Positions 1 to 12,234 of a stretch of DNA of 64,000 nucleotides are shown piece by piece. Origin of the DNA: Cylindrobasidium torrendii FP15055 ss-10 (Eukaryota > Basidiomycota > Agaricomycetes > Agaricales > Physalacriaceae); assembly GCA_000934385.1 (NCBI GenBank), contig KN880523.1, forward strand, positions 1 through 64,000, in the 5' to 3' direction. Positions within the stretch are counted from its first letter, which is position 1, and every line of letters begins with the position of its first letter. A program made the translations under genes and the position numbers. Below the pieces are notes generated by a model. That model searched no databases, was not told the DNA's origin, and was given only the letters and a program-made list of their open reading frames with translations.

Positions 1-243
1 TTCTGGGAATTGAGCTCGCTGAATGAACACCTTGAAATATGGCATGCCAGGCTGCGGCGGTCAGCCACACAAGTGCAATAGTGCCTCTCCTTGGAGAAGC
101 TATGAAACATTTTGATATTCCTTGCATATTTCGATGGTAATATAAGGGCAATACCATGTCAAGAAAGATGCTTTCCCGAGTCTTAACAGGGTCTTATAAT
201 GATCTTAGAACGCTCTGTATGCCTTACAAGGTCAGCAAGGATT

Positions 244-621
244 TTACATGTCTGGAATCCTTGGACACCTTTTAATGACCTGGGAAGCCTCTCCAAGGAT
301 TTCACACTTCAACAATCCTTCCGACACCTTGCAAGGGCTGCAAGGCCTTATAAGGTTTGGGCAGTTTTTGTGATGTTCTTCCTGACGCGTCCGCTTGCGA
401 AATTGCACGTAGGTCTTTCGTGGTGGAGGACGCCTTTTCGTCACGCGTTGTAGGAATGCGTCGACTGTGAGTTCGCTTTCAGAAGATAATGCATCGGTAG
501 ATTCAGGAGGAGCGAGTACAGCGATGGGAGGCAAGTCAGAAGCATTTTCAGGCGATGTTGGGCGAATTTGATCTATGCTTTCCGAGTCAGTTGTCCTTGG
601 CCGCTTTCTTCGCCGCTCAGC
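244..621 (-). CDS. possible exon of an unrecognised basic protein
   Basis: An open frame runs on the minus strand from a plausible acceptor (CCCAG before base 621) to a stop at 244. It starts with a very basic stretch (AERRRKRPRTT), passes through a Ser/Pro/Glu-rich acidic part, then a second basic block (TKRRPPPRKTYVQFRKR). The composition looks like a disordered nuclear protein rather than a chance frame. The part below about 380 becomes repetitive and is probably not coding. I found neither a start exon nor a family, so this may be one exon of a broken or longer gene. Confidence 0.25.
   Translation of the reverse strand, partial: AERRRKRPRTTDSESIDQIRPTSPENASDLPPIAVLAPPESTDALSSESELTVDAFLQRVTKRRPPPRKTYVQFRKRTRQEEHHKNCPNLIRPCSPCKVSEGLLKCEILGEASQVIKRCPRIPDM
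327..355. repeat. two short perfect palindromes, 19 bases apart
   Basis: CCTTGCAAGG at 327-336 and CCTTATAAGG at 346-355 are both self-complementary, within a stretch rich in CCTTG/CAAGG words. The second fits the CArG consensus CC(A/T)6GG bound by MADS-box factors. No confident gene lies next to them, so a function is not claimed. Confidence 0.4.
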
Positions 622-2484
622 CTGGGCTGCTTAAGATTCCAACTTCTGAATAACGATTACCCACGTACAACAAATTCCTCGAGTCCTCCGAGAGGCATCG
701 GATGTTCTTCAGCGGATTCGAATGGATCGCGATAAAGGCTTTGTGTCCTCCAGGCTATCTCAGCCTACGCAAGATGATCGCGATGATGGTGGAAAGGAAA
801 GATGAGATTGTATGCGTCTATGCACTGCCAATATGATTTCGTCAATTACTTTGTCCTGAACGCATACTATTGCATAAGGCGTGAAAAGTGTTTTCGTTCA
901 TATATGCGTCGAAATCTGGTACGCGCCTTTGTCGAGCCTAGTAAACATGAGAGTTGTAGTCGACATCTGTCGAATTTTGAGAGCCAAACATATAGGATGT
1001 AAGATGCAAGTGAGATAGACTACTGCGAGTGCTAACACCCTTATAATACGATATATACTGGCTTTCAGTTAACGCAAGCGATACTTCATCCATGCCGCAT
1101 TGGAGCACGGTCGTCGCACATGTTCGTCCTATGAAACGATAGACTGCGTTTCGTTGATCTATTTTTCCGCTCTTCATCATGAGTTTGCGAGCTTCGAGAC
1201 GCTCATCCCAACGAGGCCAATGTGTACGAGGTAGTGTATGTAGATACGTGCGGCTCGAAGGCAAGTATTTTGTTTTCGAATACAAGGGTATTGGCATAGA
1301 ATAAGAGAAGACTCAAGATGCTGCGCCATTGTATTCCAATGGCACGTGTGGCGAATTATCGTTTGCAACGGCCTCCATACTTGTGATTGCCTTTGCACAG
1401 TCGACGAATCATGTCTCCCTGTTGGCCTCTCTACATAAGAGCCCAATAAGAGTCTCTTGAGCCGAGCACGGCTGACACAAATGCAGTGGGGCTGTTGGAT
1501 GGTCGGATGGAAAGAGTAGGCAGATGTCAATGTTCTGATATTAGATCACTCAACGTACGGTCCTCCTCGATGAGCTTGAAGACTTTCCTCTATGAACGCA
1601 GCACATAAGACTTGAAGGCTTCATGCTGCGGGCCAGTGTCACTATGAGAAGACCGCGAGTGTGCCGTCGCCAGAAACGGGATGTGTGCAGCAGCTTAGTC
1701 GTTAGATGCTACTAGTAGTACGGTGTCACTGTCAAACGCGCTTGTTGGAAAAGACAAGAGCATTGGACAACGTTGATGGTAGTCAGACGGGCAACGACGT
1801 CGTTACGACATTCAACGTCGATCGAGTGGATTGAACCACTGGTCGCCGAAGGCCGATGCATTCATTGTAATCTCGATTTGTCACCGATGCTTATTTAAGT
1901 CTTCAAGTAGTAACAGTCATGTGATGCGTCACACGGCTAACGATCCGGAAGTTCCTCTGTGGATCAGTGTTTATGTAAACTTGAATGGTTATGCATTTAA
2001 ATATTCATGGTTGGAGTACTAGCTACACATGCTCATGTCTCCCTAGAATTCACGGTACATAGTCGGTGCACACCTCAGTTTGCGGGTGATTGAGGAGTCC
2101 AGTAGCACTACTATTCATGTCTGTTCCCATCAAGATTCAGACGGGGAAGTCACCACGCCTCGTTTGTAAGAGCGTTAGAAGAGGCTTATTTCCCGCAAAC
2201 GCCGGCCTTTGATTCCACGCCATGGGCATGCTGGATATTCGCCAGTAACATTAGTGATCTACGGCTGGCCTAGTCATTGAAAATTCATCCACAATAATCG
2301 TTCTGATTGTTTTCTTTGGTAAGTAGGATAACCAATAACCATGACAAATGCATTCATTTACTGACTTACAGGTGTTGAACTGTAGGCTGCGTACGTGTGG
2401 GAGCGCGTAGTATTGATTGCGCCGGGCACGCTGTGAACATCTAGACCGCTGCAGAAGCTTGGAATTACATAGCGATGAGCGCAC
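622..2484. other. region without a recognisable gene
   Basis: Short open frames exist on both strands, none longer than about 120 codons. None shows a family motif, a signal peptide or splice-joined continuity. I see no terminal repeats or transposase remnants. Confidence 0.5.
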
Positions 2485-2491
2485 TATAAAA
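2485..2491 (+). promoter_or_regulatory. TATA box of the old-yellow-enzyme gene
   Basis: TATAAAA (followed by G) lies 42 bases before the ATG at 2533, with a pyrimidine-rich stretch between. This is a usual place for a core promoter in fungal genes with short leaders. Confidence 0.5.
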
Positions 2492-2532
2492 GGCTAGCCT
2501 TCCACACAATCCGTCCTCCACTTACCCTCTCG

Positions 2533-3912
<1,380 letters not shown>

Positions 3913-3966
3913 ACATTGCAAGAGATAGTCGCGCATTTTGTAGTACATTGTTACCATTACCGTGAC

Positions 3967-4772
3967 CTAGACTGAAATTTCGTCGAAGTGAACAATTGAA
4001 CTGTGTAGAGCCTCCGGTGTGGGTTGGGACGCTGTGACATGGACCTCCAAATGTAGCTTATCCCTGAGGAAATTGCTTGTCGTAGGACCTATTGCTGCTA
4101 TTTTCAGCGCGGTTCCTTTGAAATATTCGCGTATGTATGGCCAGACAAAGTCAGCTGCTGAGGGCGCAAAGAACACTATCCACCATTGACCTGGCCATCG
4201 TCAAACCTGTTTGACGGCCTCTGGTCAAGCTCACCTGAGGTATCCAGTTTCCTGAGATCAACAGGGAAGGATGTTGCGCCAGTGGTATGATAGACACGAA
4301 GTGGTTTCAACTTTAAGCGCGGCTGGAGGATCGAGGGGAGAGTTTCCCTGTTCTTGTCACCGGTCAGGTAAAGCAATGGTCGGTGGTCAGACGGATTCAA
4401 GTCGTCCAGAATAAAGGGTCCAAGCTGTTCAGCGTTCCCTGAATGCTCTCCGCGTATATTCGCACGGGGCAGGACAGCACGCAATGCAGCGGCGGTGGCT
4501 TTTCCGACGACGTAGAACGGCAACTGGGGTTCAGAAGTAGTGCCCGATGTTATGAGCGCTTCTCCGATTGCTTCACAAGATCGTGCACTGGTCAGTATCG
4601 CGGCGGAATATTCCAAATCAACAGTCTTCAACGCGGCTGCAAGGGTGTCGATATTCTCGAGCACGGTCTCGAGGACGGCAATGGATGTAGGCGAGTAGGT
4701 CCCCGAGAATACGGCTTCGTATTTGTCCGGAGACCCAGCCGGGGCGCGGAGGAGAAGGACGTTGTTTGGCAT
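3967..4772 (-). CDS. HEM4: uroporphyrinogen-III synthase
   Basis: Closes hydroxymethylbilane to uroporphyrinogen III with inversion of ring D, in the cytosolic part of haem synthesis. Two exons, 4772-4235 and 4190-3967, give 253 residues, the usual size. Family blocks seen are VLLLRAPAG at the start, AAILTSARSCEAIGEAL near residue 60, FYVVGKATAAAL near 90, LLYLTGDKNRETLP near 130 and, across the splice, QWWIVFFAPSAADFV followed by IAAIGPTTSNFL. The two-lobe fold with a conserved Ser/Thr-Gly loop is implied. The acceptor was chosen so that the W-x-V-F-F-(S/A)-P-S motif is restored. It diverges from the Gid5 gene over only 87 bases. Confidence 0.93.
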
Positions 4773-4859
4773 GTGGTGGATGAGAGCAAGATCTGGTTAA
4801 CCTTCGAAAGTAGCCGGTCCGAAGTCATGTGCCAACACTATCCTCTCTTCTCACCCATC
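4773..4859. promoter_or_regulatory. 87-base shared promoter between HEM4 and GID5
   Basis: The two start codons face away from each other with 87 bases between them. Both leaders and both core promoters must fit here or overlap the opposite gene. No clear TATA box is visible. Confidence 0.55.
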
Positions 4860-7665
4860 ATGACGATAGAAAGGCCATGGAGCGTGGCTAGTCTCAAGAA
4901 AGTCAAGAATTGCATTATTGGAAACCCAAGTCTCAAGAAAAAGCTGGTCCAAGACGAGGCATCGATCCAGTTGTGCGTCCAACCTCAATCCCCGCGTCCC
5001 CGCACTGATCATGAACAGACTGGTCCAATGTCTAAATGACCCGTCAGCGTTTTCGGAACCACAAGGTTCCACGGATGACATCCGTACTGAAGCGGCCCAT
5101 ATTATTTCCTCGCTCTCATACGGTGCGCCTAGTGTTCATCGTGTTCAGCAATTCGCTCAACCAATATAGGTTCCGAAGAAGCATTGGGATGCTTGCTACG
5201 TGCCAATGCCCTGCGAAGTCTTCTTGTTTGCCTATCGCAAACTAAAGCTTCAGATCATGTTGCGACGAAGGCCGCATTGGTGCGCGCAGTGAAGACATTG
5301 GCGTCAGCCTTGGCCGAGATAGTTGGACCATCTCAGTGGGGTCTATCTACAGACGAGTCCGTTGTCAGAGACGCTGCAAGGAAAGATTTGGACCATCTAT
5401 TTTCTGTGCGTAGCATTCTATCTGTAAATCTACGCGCTAACGCTTGCTTGTGATGACAGGTGGAGGCCCTCGATATCATTCTTCCTCTCCTGGTTGACAC
5501 GAACACCCAGACCAGTACCTCAGTTGCTCTTCTCTTAGGGTCAGCCATACGCACTGCAGCACATCGTGATCTGGTCGTCGAATGGGATCCTCATGCCGAA
5601 CGAACTTTGATCAAGGAGACGAAGACGAAGCGTGGGTGGGAGAAAGCATCTACTGTGTCTAGCCTGGCAAAGCGAAATGGAGGGTGGGCGGTCCAGAATA
5701 TTGGAGAGCTGCTGCGAAGAGCTCGAGAATTCAAGGTTTGCGACCGTTTGCTCAGAGTTATGCTGAACTGACATGGTGCAGTATCAAGAGGCGCTCCTCC
5801 TAGGATTAGCGGCACTTGCCGACGACAACGAGCCTGTCGCCGCCGCACTGACTCGGCCAAATGGAGACACAAGCTGTACGAGCTCTCTGGCTCGGCATAA
5901 TCACATTCTAAACCCTCTAGCAGCTGTCCTCGCCGTCATAATGGAATTAGCTAAATGCAACATACCTGACGTTCAGTTGGCAGCCTCTCTATGGCGCGTG
6001 ATTTCGTTGAACCCTCCATTTAGGCTAATGTCCCCGGAGTGCTATACATACTATACGGGCCAACATTGCTCATTCGCCGGTCGACGAAGCTGCCGCACTC
6101 GCTATTCTAAACATCGTCAATCGCCTCATCGTCCCCCCATCAGACAGCACTTGTCACGTACAACGTAAAGCATGCTTTATCCTGCGTACGTTACTCCGTA
6201 TCACTACCACGAGGTTCATAGTTCACACCCTGCAGATTTCCTTGTCAAGGACGAAGCTGTACTGGCATACATCGCATACCAACGAGGTGCTTTGGAAAAA
6301 CTCACGAGACTGATAGAGGCAGTCACTCCGTCCGACCTCAATCAACGAGAAGAGGATGAACCCGAATCAATATCGGCCTTGCGGGAGGTATGTTGCTATC
6401 ATGCTTGCCTTCGCTAGACAGATGCTCAAAGCTTTTGAGGCTGCTTTGACCGCTGTCGCTTCTATTGCGATGAACAACAACGATGTCCGGCTTGCAGTCG
6501 CAGACGAAATGAAGCTTTTACCCTTTGTTGAGGTTGCATTGGGACACAAACATGTTGGCGTTCGATACGCAGGATGTCAGTGTATACGTGCAATTAGCAG
6601 AGGTGTTGCCATACTCCGCACAAATCTGGTCGACTCTGGATTAGGAATGGTGGTCTTTCGCATATTTAAAAAGGAAGACGAGGATAGGCGAGTCCTTTCC
6701 GCGGCGCTTCCAGCTGTTTGTAACATCGTCAACGAATTCTCTCCGTTGAAGCAGGTCAGTTATTGGGAAAGTCGGTACAACATACAGCTGACTCTGATTA
6801 GGTGTACATTGACAATGGCTTGATGCCCCGTCTAGTGCAACTCATCGAATGTAATGACCCGACCCTCCGCTTCAATGCTTTATGGGCCGTCAAAAATGCC
6901 CTTACACGGTCGCCAGTATTGGTTAAGAAAGGTGTCGCTGAAGCTATCGGATGGCCCAAACTCCTAGAGTAGGTGCTGGTACTTGCTTGCCTTCGCTGAA
7001 AATCTCATTCCCACAGGCTTCTGTCCGACCCAGACATCGGTGTCCAAGAACAGATCCTCAACATTCTGCGCAACATTTGTACAGACGAGGTCTCTATCCA
7101 GATGGTTCTGGATGGCATAGGTGCTGAGAAGCTGCTTGAAATCGTTCTTGACCGAATGGAATGCCGGGAGGATGATGTTGTATTCCAAGCGGTCTCGCTG
7201 CTCGCCAACCTCTCCAACGGATACGATGAACAAATCGAAAATTTAGTGACCAACCGGAAACTGCTTCCTGCGCTACAATCATGTTTGTCGGACCCCAAGT
7301 CGGAAATACGAAGGCCAACGGTGGCGTGCATTGTACAGCTGGCGCGTACTAGCCGCAAGGCGCGTGCTGCCATGTTGGAGGCCGGACTGGATTCGACGCT
7401 CAGGCATCTGGCGGACTGGCGCGGAGGTGGCGGCGGGTTGTCGATGAGCCATGCGCATCCACATCCGCACGGATATTTTGCAGGAGGGCTAGGACATGGG
7501 CATGGCGGTCCTACGAGTCCAGTTAGCGCAGGGGTCAGCGCGGCACGGGAAGATGAGAGGGATATCACCGACCATGCACGGAGTGCTTTGGAGCTGCTAG
7601 ACAATGCTAGGCGGGGGGTATCAATATCGACAGATTCGTCCGAAGGCGACATTGAGCCGTGGTGA
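4860..7665 (+). CDS. GID5: armadillo-repeat protein Gid5/Vid28 (ARMC8 homologue)
   Basis: Scaffold and substrate-receptor anchor of the GID/CTLH E3 ubiquitin ligase, which in yeast degrades gluconeogenic enzymes after glucose return. The start ATG at 4860 opens the frame ASLKKVKNCIIGNPSLKKKLV, matching the family N-terminus. Exons seen include 4860-4972, 5019-5122, 5170-5405, 5460-5735, 5782 onward, and a last long exon from about 7018 to the stop at 7665. Repeated armadillo helices are visible, for example LQSCLSDPKSEIRRPTVACI, ALWAVKNALTR and LLANLSN. The C-terminus has a His/Gly/Pro-rich loop (HAHPHPHGYFAGG) and a Ser-rich end. One intron, 5994-6039, appears to use a GC donor, because only that join yields SLCAIHTIRAN. 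The start is shared with the HEM4 promoter. Confidence 0.9.
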
Positions 7666-8110
7666 AAGATGACGCGTTGAAGGTGGACGTTGGTCTATCA
7701 GGCTTTCATAATGGTGGATAATCCCATGGTGTATTTTATTTTTTTGGAACGATCTTCCTTACATAGCAAGTAATCATGAGCAATTCAGGCCAAGCTAACT
7801 GACCACCTTGCCTGTGATTAAGCAGTGACCAGTGCAGCCCACCGCCAGATATCTCAGTCGACAATTTGGCATTTGACACCCAACGCAGCGGCCTCGAGCG
7901 TAGTGTATAGCAATCAGAGGCATATCAGACACAGCCTGTCAAATACATTTTGTTATGAACAGTCGGAATGAACGCTCCAACTTGCAATCCACCTTAAAAG
8001 CCCTACTGGGAAATGTTGAAACGCCGTGGGTGATCCAAAGGCGCAGACTGGCAGTGGTGCACACCAGCGCGCGCACAAGTGTTGGTTCGTTAAGCGTCAT
8101 CATACATTGG
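7666..8110. other. 3' flank of GID5, no gene seen
   Basis: It contains an AT-rich stretch soon after the stop (around 7730-7745, TTTTATTTTTTTGG), which may serve 3'-end formation, and no coding signal. Confidence 0.4.
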
Positions 8111-8170
8111 TTAGCATTATCATCATAAGTCTAGCATTATCATAATAGGTCTAGCATTTGTCTCATGAGG
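8111..8170. repeat. three diverged copies of a 20-base tandem unit
   Basis: Units begin at 8111, 8131 and 8151 and all open with YTAGCATT. The first two share most of the 20 bases; the third has drifted in its second half. It is an imperfect minisatellite in non-coding DNA. Confidence 0.6.
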
Positions 8171-8362
8171 TTCATTGGCAGGATGTTGTACGGAGTCGGT
8201 TCAACTTGAACTTAGCGGCAGTCGTCCTGAAGTATTTCTGTTCAAAATCCGGATTTCTAGACAATGTTGGGCAGACATACCATAGAGATAACATGCGCAG
8301 CATAGAAGGCCTTTTCTTGTCCATGTGTGTTTGGATGGCGGTCGTGTCCTGTGCAATGCTCT

Positions 8363-8740
8363 CTACACAAACGCAGTGAGTATATATTCATGCAACCTCG
8401 CGAAGCACGCACCAGGTACACATTTCTCGTCGGCGTCAACATCTGAATCGCCGAGATGCACCGCTATCGCAGACGACAAGCGCAATGGGCTGGGAGTGTC
8501 CGAGCCGATAACAATCGAGCGTGGGCGCACTGTCCCTTGCACGAGATGCCTCGCGCGGCGGACATGGTGGCCACTTGTTGTCCGTGGTCGCCGGCGGGAA
8601 GGTCCACGAACGCGCGCGCCGTCGTCGAATACGTGGGGCGCTATGCCGCCTATCACCTCCCGGTGCGTTGGCTTGATGTTGGCAATCTGTTCATATAGGC
8701 TAGGGATAGCAGCAGACGTTTCTGCGCTGGGCTCAGACAT
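8363..8740 (-). CDS. hypothetical protein, 125 codons, uncertain
   Basis: An open frame starts at ATG 8740 with MSEPSAETSAAIPSLYEQIA, a plausible acidic N-terminus, and continues through an Arg-rich middle (RGPSRRRPRTTSGHHVRR) to a stop at 8363. A GT donor after EKCVP near 8400 could lead to further exons. I do not recognise a family. The Arg-rich part could equally be intronic, so only the N-terminal 28 residues look protein-like. Confidence 0.25.
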   Translation of the reverse strand: MSEPSAETSAAIPSLYEQIANIKPTHREVIGGIAPHVFDDGARVRGPSRRRPRTTSGHHVRRARHLVQGTVRPRSIVIGSDTPSPLRLSSAIAVHLGDSDVDADEKCVPGACFARLHEYILTAFV

Positions 8741-9682
8741 GGTGCGCGTATGCCAGGACTGGGAACCCATGAGTGCAAGATGGGCGTCAAGAAGCGATGG
8801 AGAGAGTGAGGCCAGATGAAAGCACAACGTAAGTTTTGTTTGGTGACAAGAAACTCTGGTATAAATGAAGGCCGCGTGAAACTAGCCCATGTTACTGCCG
8901 GATGATATTGGTTACGTAAAACGTAGCCACCAGCAAAAGCGCCTTGGAAGCCTCCGAAGATAACCGTAAATTCCAACTCCAACAGCCACCACCGACTGCG
9001 CCAGGCTATGCCAGAAACCGCTTAGATCAGGCTTAGATCCTGCTAGCCATGAAGATGCGAACGTGACCTCCGCAACGCGATCCTGATCACGGCCATTTCA
9101 CGGATCAATACCTGAATGATGGCCGACGCAATACAATCGATTTCCAACTTCCAACTTCGAAGGGCCTGCCCACTCTCAACGCCTACTTGTAAGTCCGAAG
9201 GTGCTCGTCAAGGCTAGCGCGAGTCGTAATATGTATGGGTCGATTGAAGGATCTACAAGTCCGCGCCAAGCAGTCCACATTTGCCTCCTTCCAACTTCCA
9301 AGTCCACAATCCGCTACCGTCCAATTTCAAATCTGGATATGAGGAGTTAATATTTTATCTGAGAAGTCCCACAGCTTGTGATTCGTCGTGGTCTTGCCCC
9401 CAGAAATTCTGACAGTGGTTATGTTATCACTGCAATGGTGCAATCTAAGAGGCGCGAATTATATTGACAGCGGTGTTGACGACTGGACTGAAACGCATGC
9501 GTAGAGCTAGCTCTGGGCAACCAAATACGACAAAAATAAATATGGACGGATACTCTTGACACCATCGGCGTGAGGACATGGTATCCGTAGCTTCCGAGGA
9601 AGTTGCAAGCAGTTGTAGGTTGATAACACTGGTGTGATAGATGATATGCATCAAGCATCTCATATCGTTGCCATTCGGCATT
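8741..9682. other. no gene recognised; TCCAACTT-rich words
   Basis: Between about 9140 and 9340 the words TTCCAACTT and TCCAAGTCC recur several times without a fixed period. No supported coding frame is present on either strand. Confidence 0.4.
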
Positions 9683-10130
9683 TCATGAGTTTCGGTATGG
9701 TGGAGGCGGAGAGGTCACGCCGCTTCGAGCCGACGTCGGTCCTTGAGAAATCGGGCGTGCTTGTCCTTGTGTCACTGGCCTGCTAGATGGTGGGGCAGCC
9801 ATGGGTGGCGTGTTGGGATAGAGGCCATTCATGCCGGCGGTGTGCTGTGGCGGCGCCATTCGGTTTGGTCGAACAGGTCCATCGGCCATAGGGTATTGAA
9901 TCGAATCCTCGTCGCCATATTTCTTCTTCTCCTGAGATCTGCCGACTGTGACATATTCAGCGGGACAGTCCAAAGGCATAACAGACGTGAGCCATACAGC
10001 AGCGTGCAAGACAGGGAACGGCATCGATACACCAAGCTGGAATGTGGTCAGCTCATGAGAACAGGAAGTAGTTTATAGACGCACTTAAACAAATGCAGCA
10101 GAAGCAACAAGCACAGCATTCGTCTGACAT
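9683..10130 (-). CDS. small cysteine-rich protein with Pro-rich tail
   Basis: Proposed exons are 10130-10085, 10036-9983 and 9945-9683, giving 120 residues. The first 32 residues are packed with cysteines (MSDECCACCFCCICL, then CCMAH), followed by a polar tail with KKKYGDEDS and an end in SPPPPYRNS, a PPxY-like motif. Such N-terminal Cys clusters are typical of peripheral membrane proteins held by palmitoylation; this is inference. The first intron is 48 bases with good ends. The second proposed intron is only 37 bases, so the join of head and tail is the weak point; without it the frame stops shortly after the cysteine block. No family assigned. Confidence 0.42.
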
Positions 10131-10598
10131 GTTTAAAGAGGGACTCGAGAAGGGCAGAAGAGAGTGAAAGTGAAAGGCAACGTCGTTGCTCTGAAGGGCG
10201 GAAGGTGAAAGTTATGAAGGTGGCTGTGCGCCCTTCGGTACATTTGTCGATCATCGGCTGATCTCCGCGGGAGGCCGCCAAGTTCCAACTAGCTGTTGAA
10301 CTTCTTGCAAGGCATTGCACGTTGCGCACGCCTGACATTGTATACGAGTGCGGTAACCTCAAATGTCTGCTTTCCTGATACAAGAATCTGCCTCCCTCAA
10401 CTTTGTGAGTGGGATGCAAGCCAAGAACGCAATTCATGGTTGTATCTATCAGTTTCTCCCGACGCTACACACTATTTGAAAGCTTCGACACAACACTCGA
10501 AGCGGACTCTGCAACATTACCACACAGGCAGATTGCTTCTCATCACTCGTTTTGTTGAAAATCCAGGTCGTGCTTACGCTCTTCAATGCTACACCGCC
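10131..10598. other. no gene recognised
   Basis: This is the upstream flank of the cysteine-rich gene. A 129-codon minus-strand frame at 10048-10437 overlaps that gene's first exon and intron and shows no domain. Confidence 0.35.
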
Positions 10599-10960
10599 TC
10601 AATATAGGCAGGAACATATACGGTACAGCGCTTTGCGAAAAGATGTAGACGTTGGAGCGTTTCTTTTCCACAGTGGCTGTCCACATTGATCACTATCCAC
10701 AGGGCCGCGAACATCCAAATTGAGCTCCCCGCGACCAACATGGAACTGTGGCGGTAGGACAATATCTCGGGAACTTGCTAGAAAGGCTTCCAATCCAAAA
10801 GACGAAGCCTGCTCCAGATTTCTTGAATGTCGATGCCATTTTCGTAGTATACAACAAGCCCACAGCGTCCATCGTGTCGGCTAGAACTGTCCGGATGGCC
10901 GCTCCAACAACCCAATACGGGCTCTCACATGAGTATTCCCTTTCCTAAACGGATACCGCA
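10599..10960 (-). pseudogene. probable broken gene fragment
   Basis: Two minus-strand frames read like one protein interrupted near 10790. The upstream frame gives CGLVVYYENGIDIQEIW and ends in LLDWKPF before a stop. The next frame resumes with FLASSRDIVLPPQFHVGRGE and continues to KRNAPTSTSFRKAL. A one-base frameshift, or an intron I cannot place, would connect them. The family is unknown. The last part coincides with the left arm of the inverted repeat. A further protein-like frame at 11049-11300 on the same strand (YHGPKLLFVRSGYRQGHKG) may be another piece of the same lost gene. Confidence 0.3.
10625..10680 (+). repeat. inverted repeat, left arm
   Basis: This 56-base arm matches the reverse complement of 10978-11033 at 51 of 56 positions, counted by eye, with the first 25 bases identical. 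The arms are 297 bases apart. Confidence 0.8.
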
Positions 10961-10977
10961 CGCTCCAAAGGCTTCAC

Positions 10978-11033
10978 AGCCACTATTGAAAAGGAACGCT
11001 CCAGCATCTACATCTTTTCGCAAAGCGCTGTAA
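10978..11033 (-). repeat. inverted repeat, right arm
   Basis: Partner of 10625-10680. On the plus strand it lies at the end of a small frame (ATG 10931 to TAA 11035) that reads QPLLKRNAPASTSFRKAL. The left arm read on the minus strand gives QPLWKRNAPTSTSFRKAL, so the repeat copies a coding segment in the opposite direction. Confidence 0.8.
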
Positions 11034-12234
11034 CACTGCCGTAGTGTTTCACTCGCAGATATTGAACCTGACCATAATTTCCCAGTGGGTTACGAGTGGC
11101 ACCCGCCTCAACTGCCTATAACCAATTGAATTCATGATGTCCTTGTGGCCCTCAATTGAAGTCCCCAAGGAATCGATGAAGCCTTTGTGTCCTTGACGAT
11201 AACCACTCCGCACGAAGAGTAGCTTAGGACCATGATAAGTAATGTCGCAGTCGGTGGGCATCTCTTCTAAAGCAATCCTGAGCAGCGGCGACTCCCCCAA
11301 GCCTCAATGTTTAATGTTTAACAAGCACTGCACATAAAAATTATGTAGCCTTCAAGACTCAGACTTGTTGCATTACACAGCCTGTTCTGCAATCTCGGCG
11401 TGTCTTTCGAACGTCGGGCGTTTTTCGCCCTCAATTCGCACTGCGCTTGTGCGAAGAGGATTTTTCCGGGACCATCCCTCTTCATTGAGTACATCATTGT
11501 GCGAGGAGTATTCTCGCACTACCAGGCATCGTCGTGACTATGCCGTCTCCAACCCGGGCCGCGATGAAAGCTAGTTGTTCAGAGGTTTATGCCAACTCAC
11601 AAGCTCTGGGGAAACGAAGAAGGGTCGACTAGTGCGCTGCGTCGAAGCGGTCCTGCACACTAAGGTGTGCGGCCAACGACAGGGGATCACATTGTCTTTC
11701 TCTGCCTGGGACTCACTTGGATCATGTGTTGCAATGGTGCAGCAACTCGTACAGCTTGGGAGATGCGTGCGCCTCTGTGCTTAATTTGACGCCTACAGCA
11801 CATGCATACTTCCATACTTTTCGCCGACGAAGTCGCAAATGAGCATACCAAGCGTCTCGCGATGGTACTGATCATCTGCGCGTTCGCAAGTGCCCATTGA
11901 GAGCTTGTAGACTCAAGGTCGGAGGCGTCCTTGGAAATGACCTTGCAGAACGCTCGGTTTCATCGATTTTCCAACGGGCAGGTGTTTTGCCTTGGAAATA
12001 GATCAAAGTGAGCAAGGCTGGCTTGTAGTATGTCACCGCGAATTGAGAAAGTCGAGGCTACTGAAGTCACGCGAAAGTTGAGCGGAAGTTGCCGTTCAGG
12101 TACCGATTGATTCCTCACATTTCGAGTCTGGGTTCACTTGCACGCGCTCTTTTCTGCTCACCACGACCATCTCCGACGACGTACAAGGCTGATATCACCA
12201 TCACGCAGAAAACTGGACGCCCTCTATAGCCATC
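11034..12234. other. no intact gene; possible gene remnant at 11049-11300
   Basis: Apart from the minus-strand frame at 11049-11300, no supported coding sequence appears. The last 100 bases form the leader of the hydrolase gene. Confidence 0.4.
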
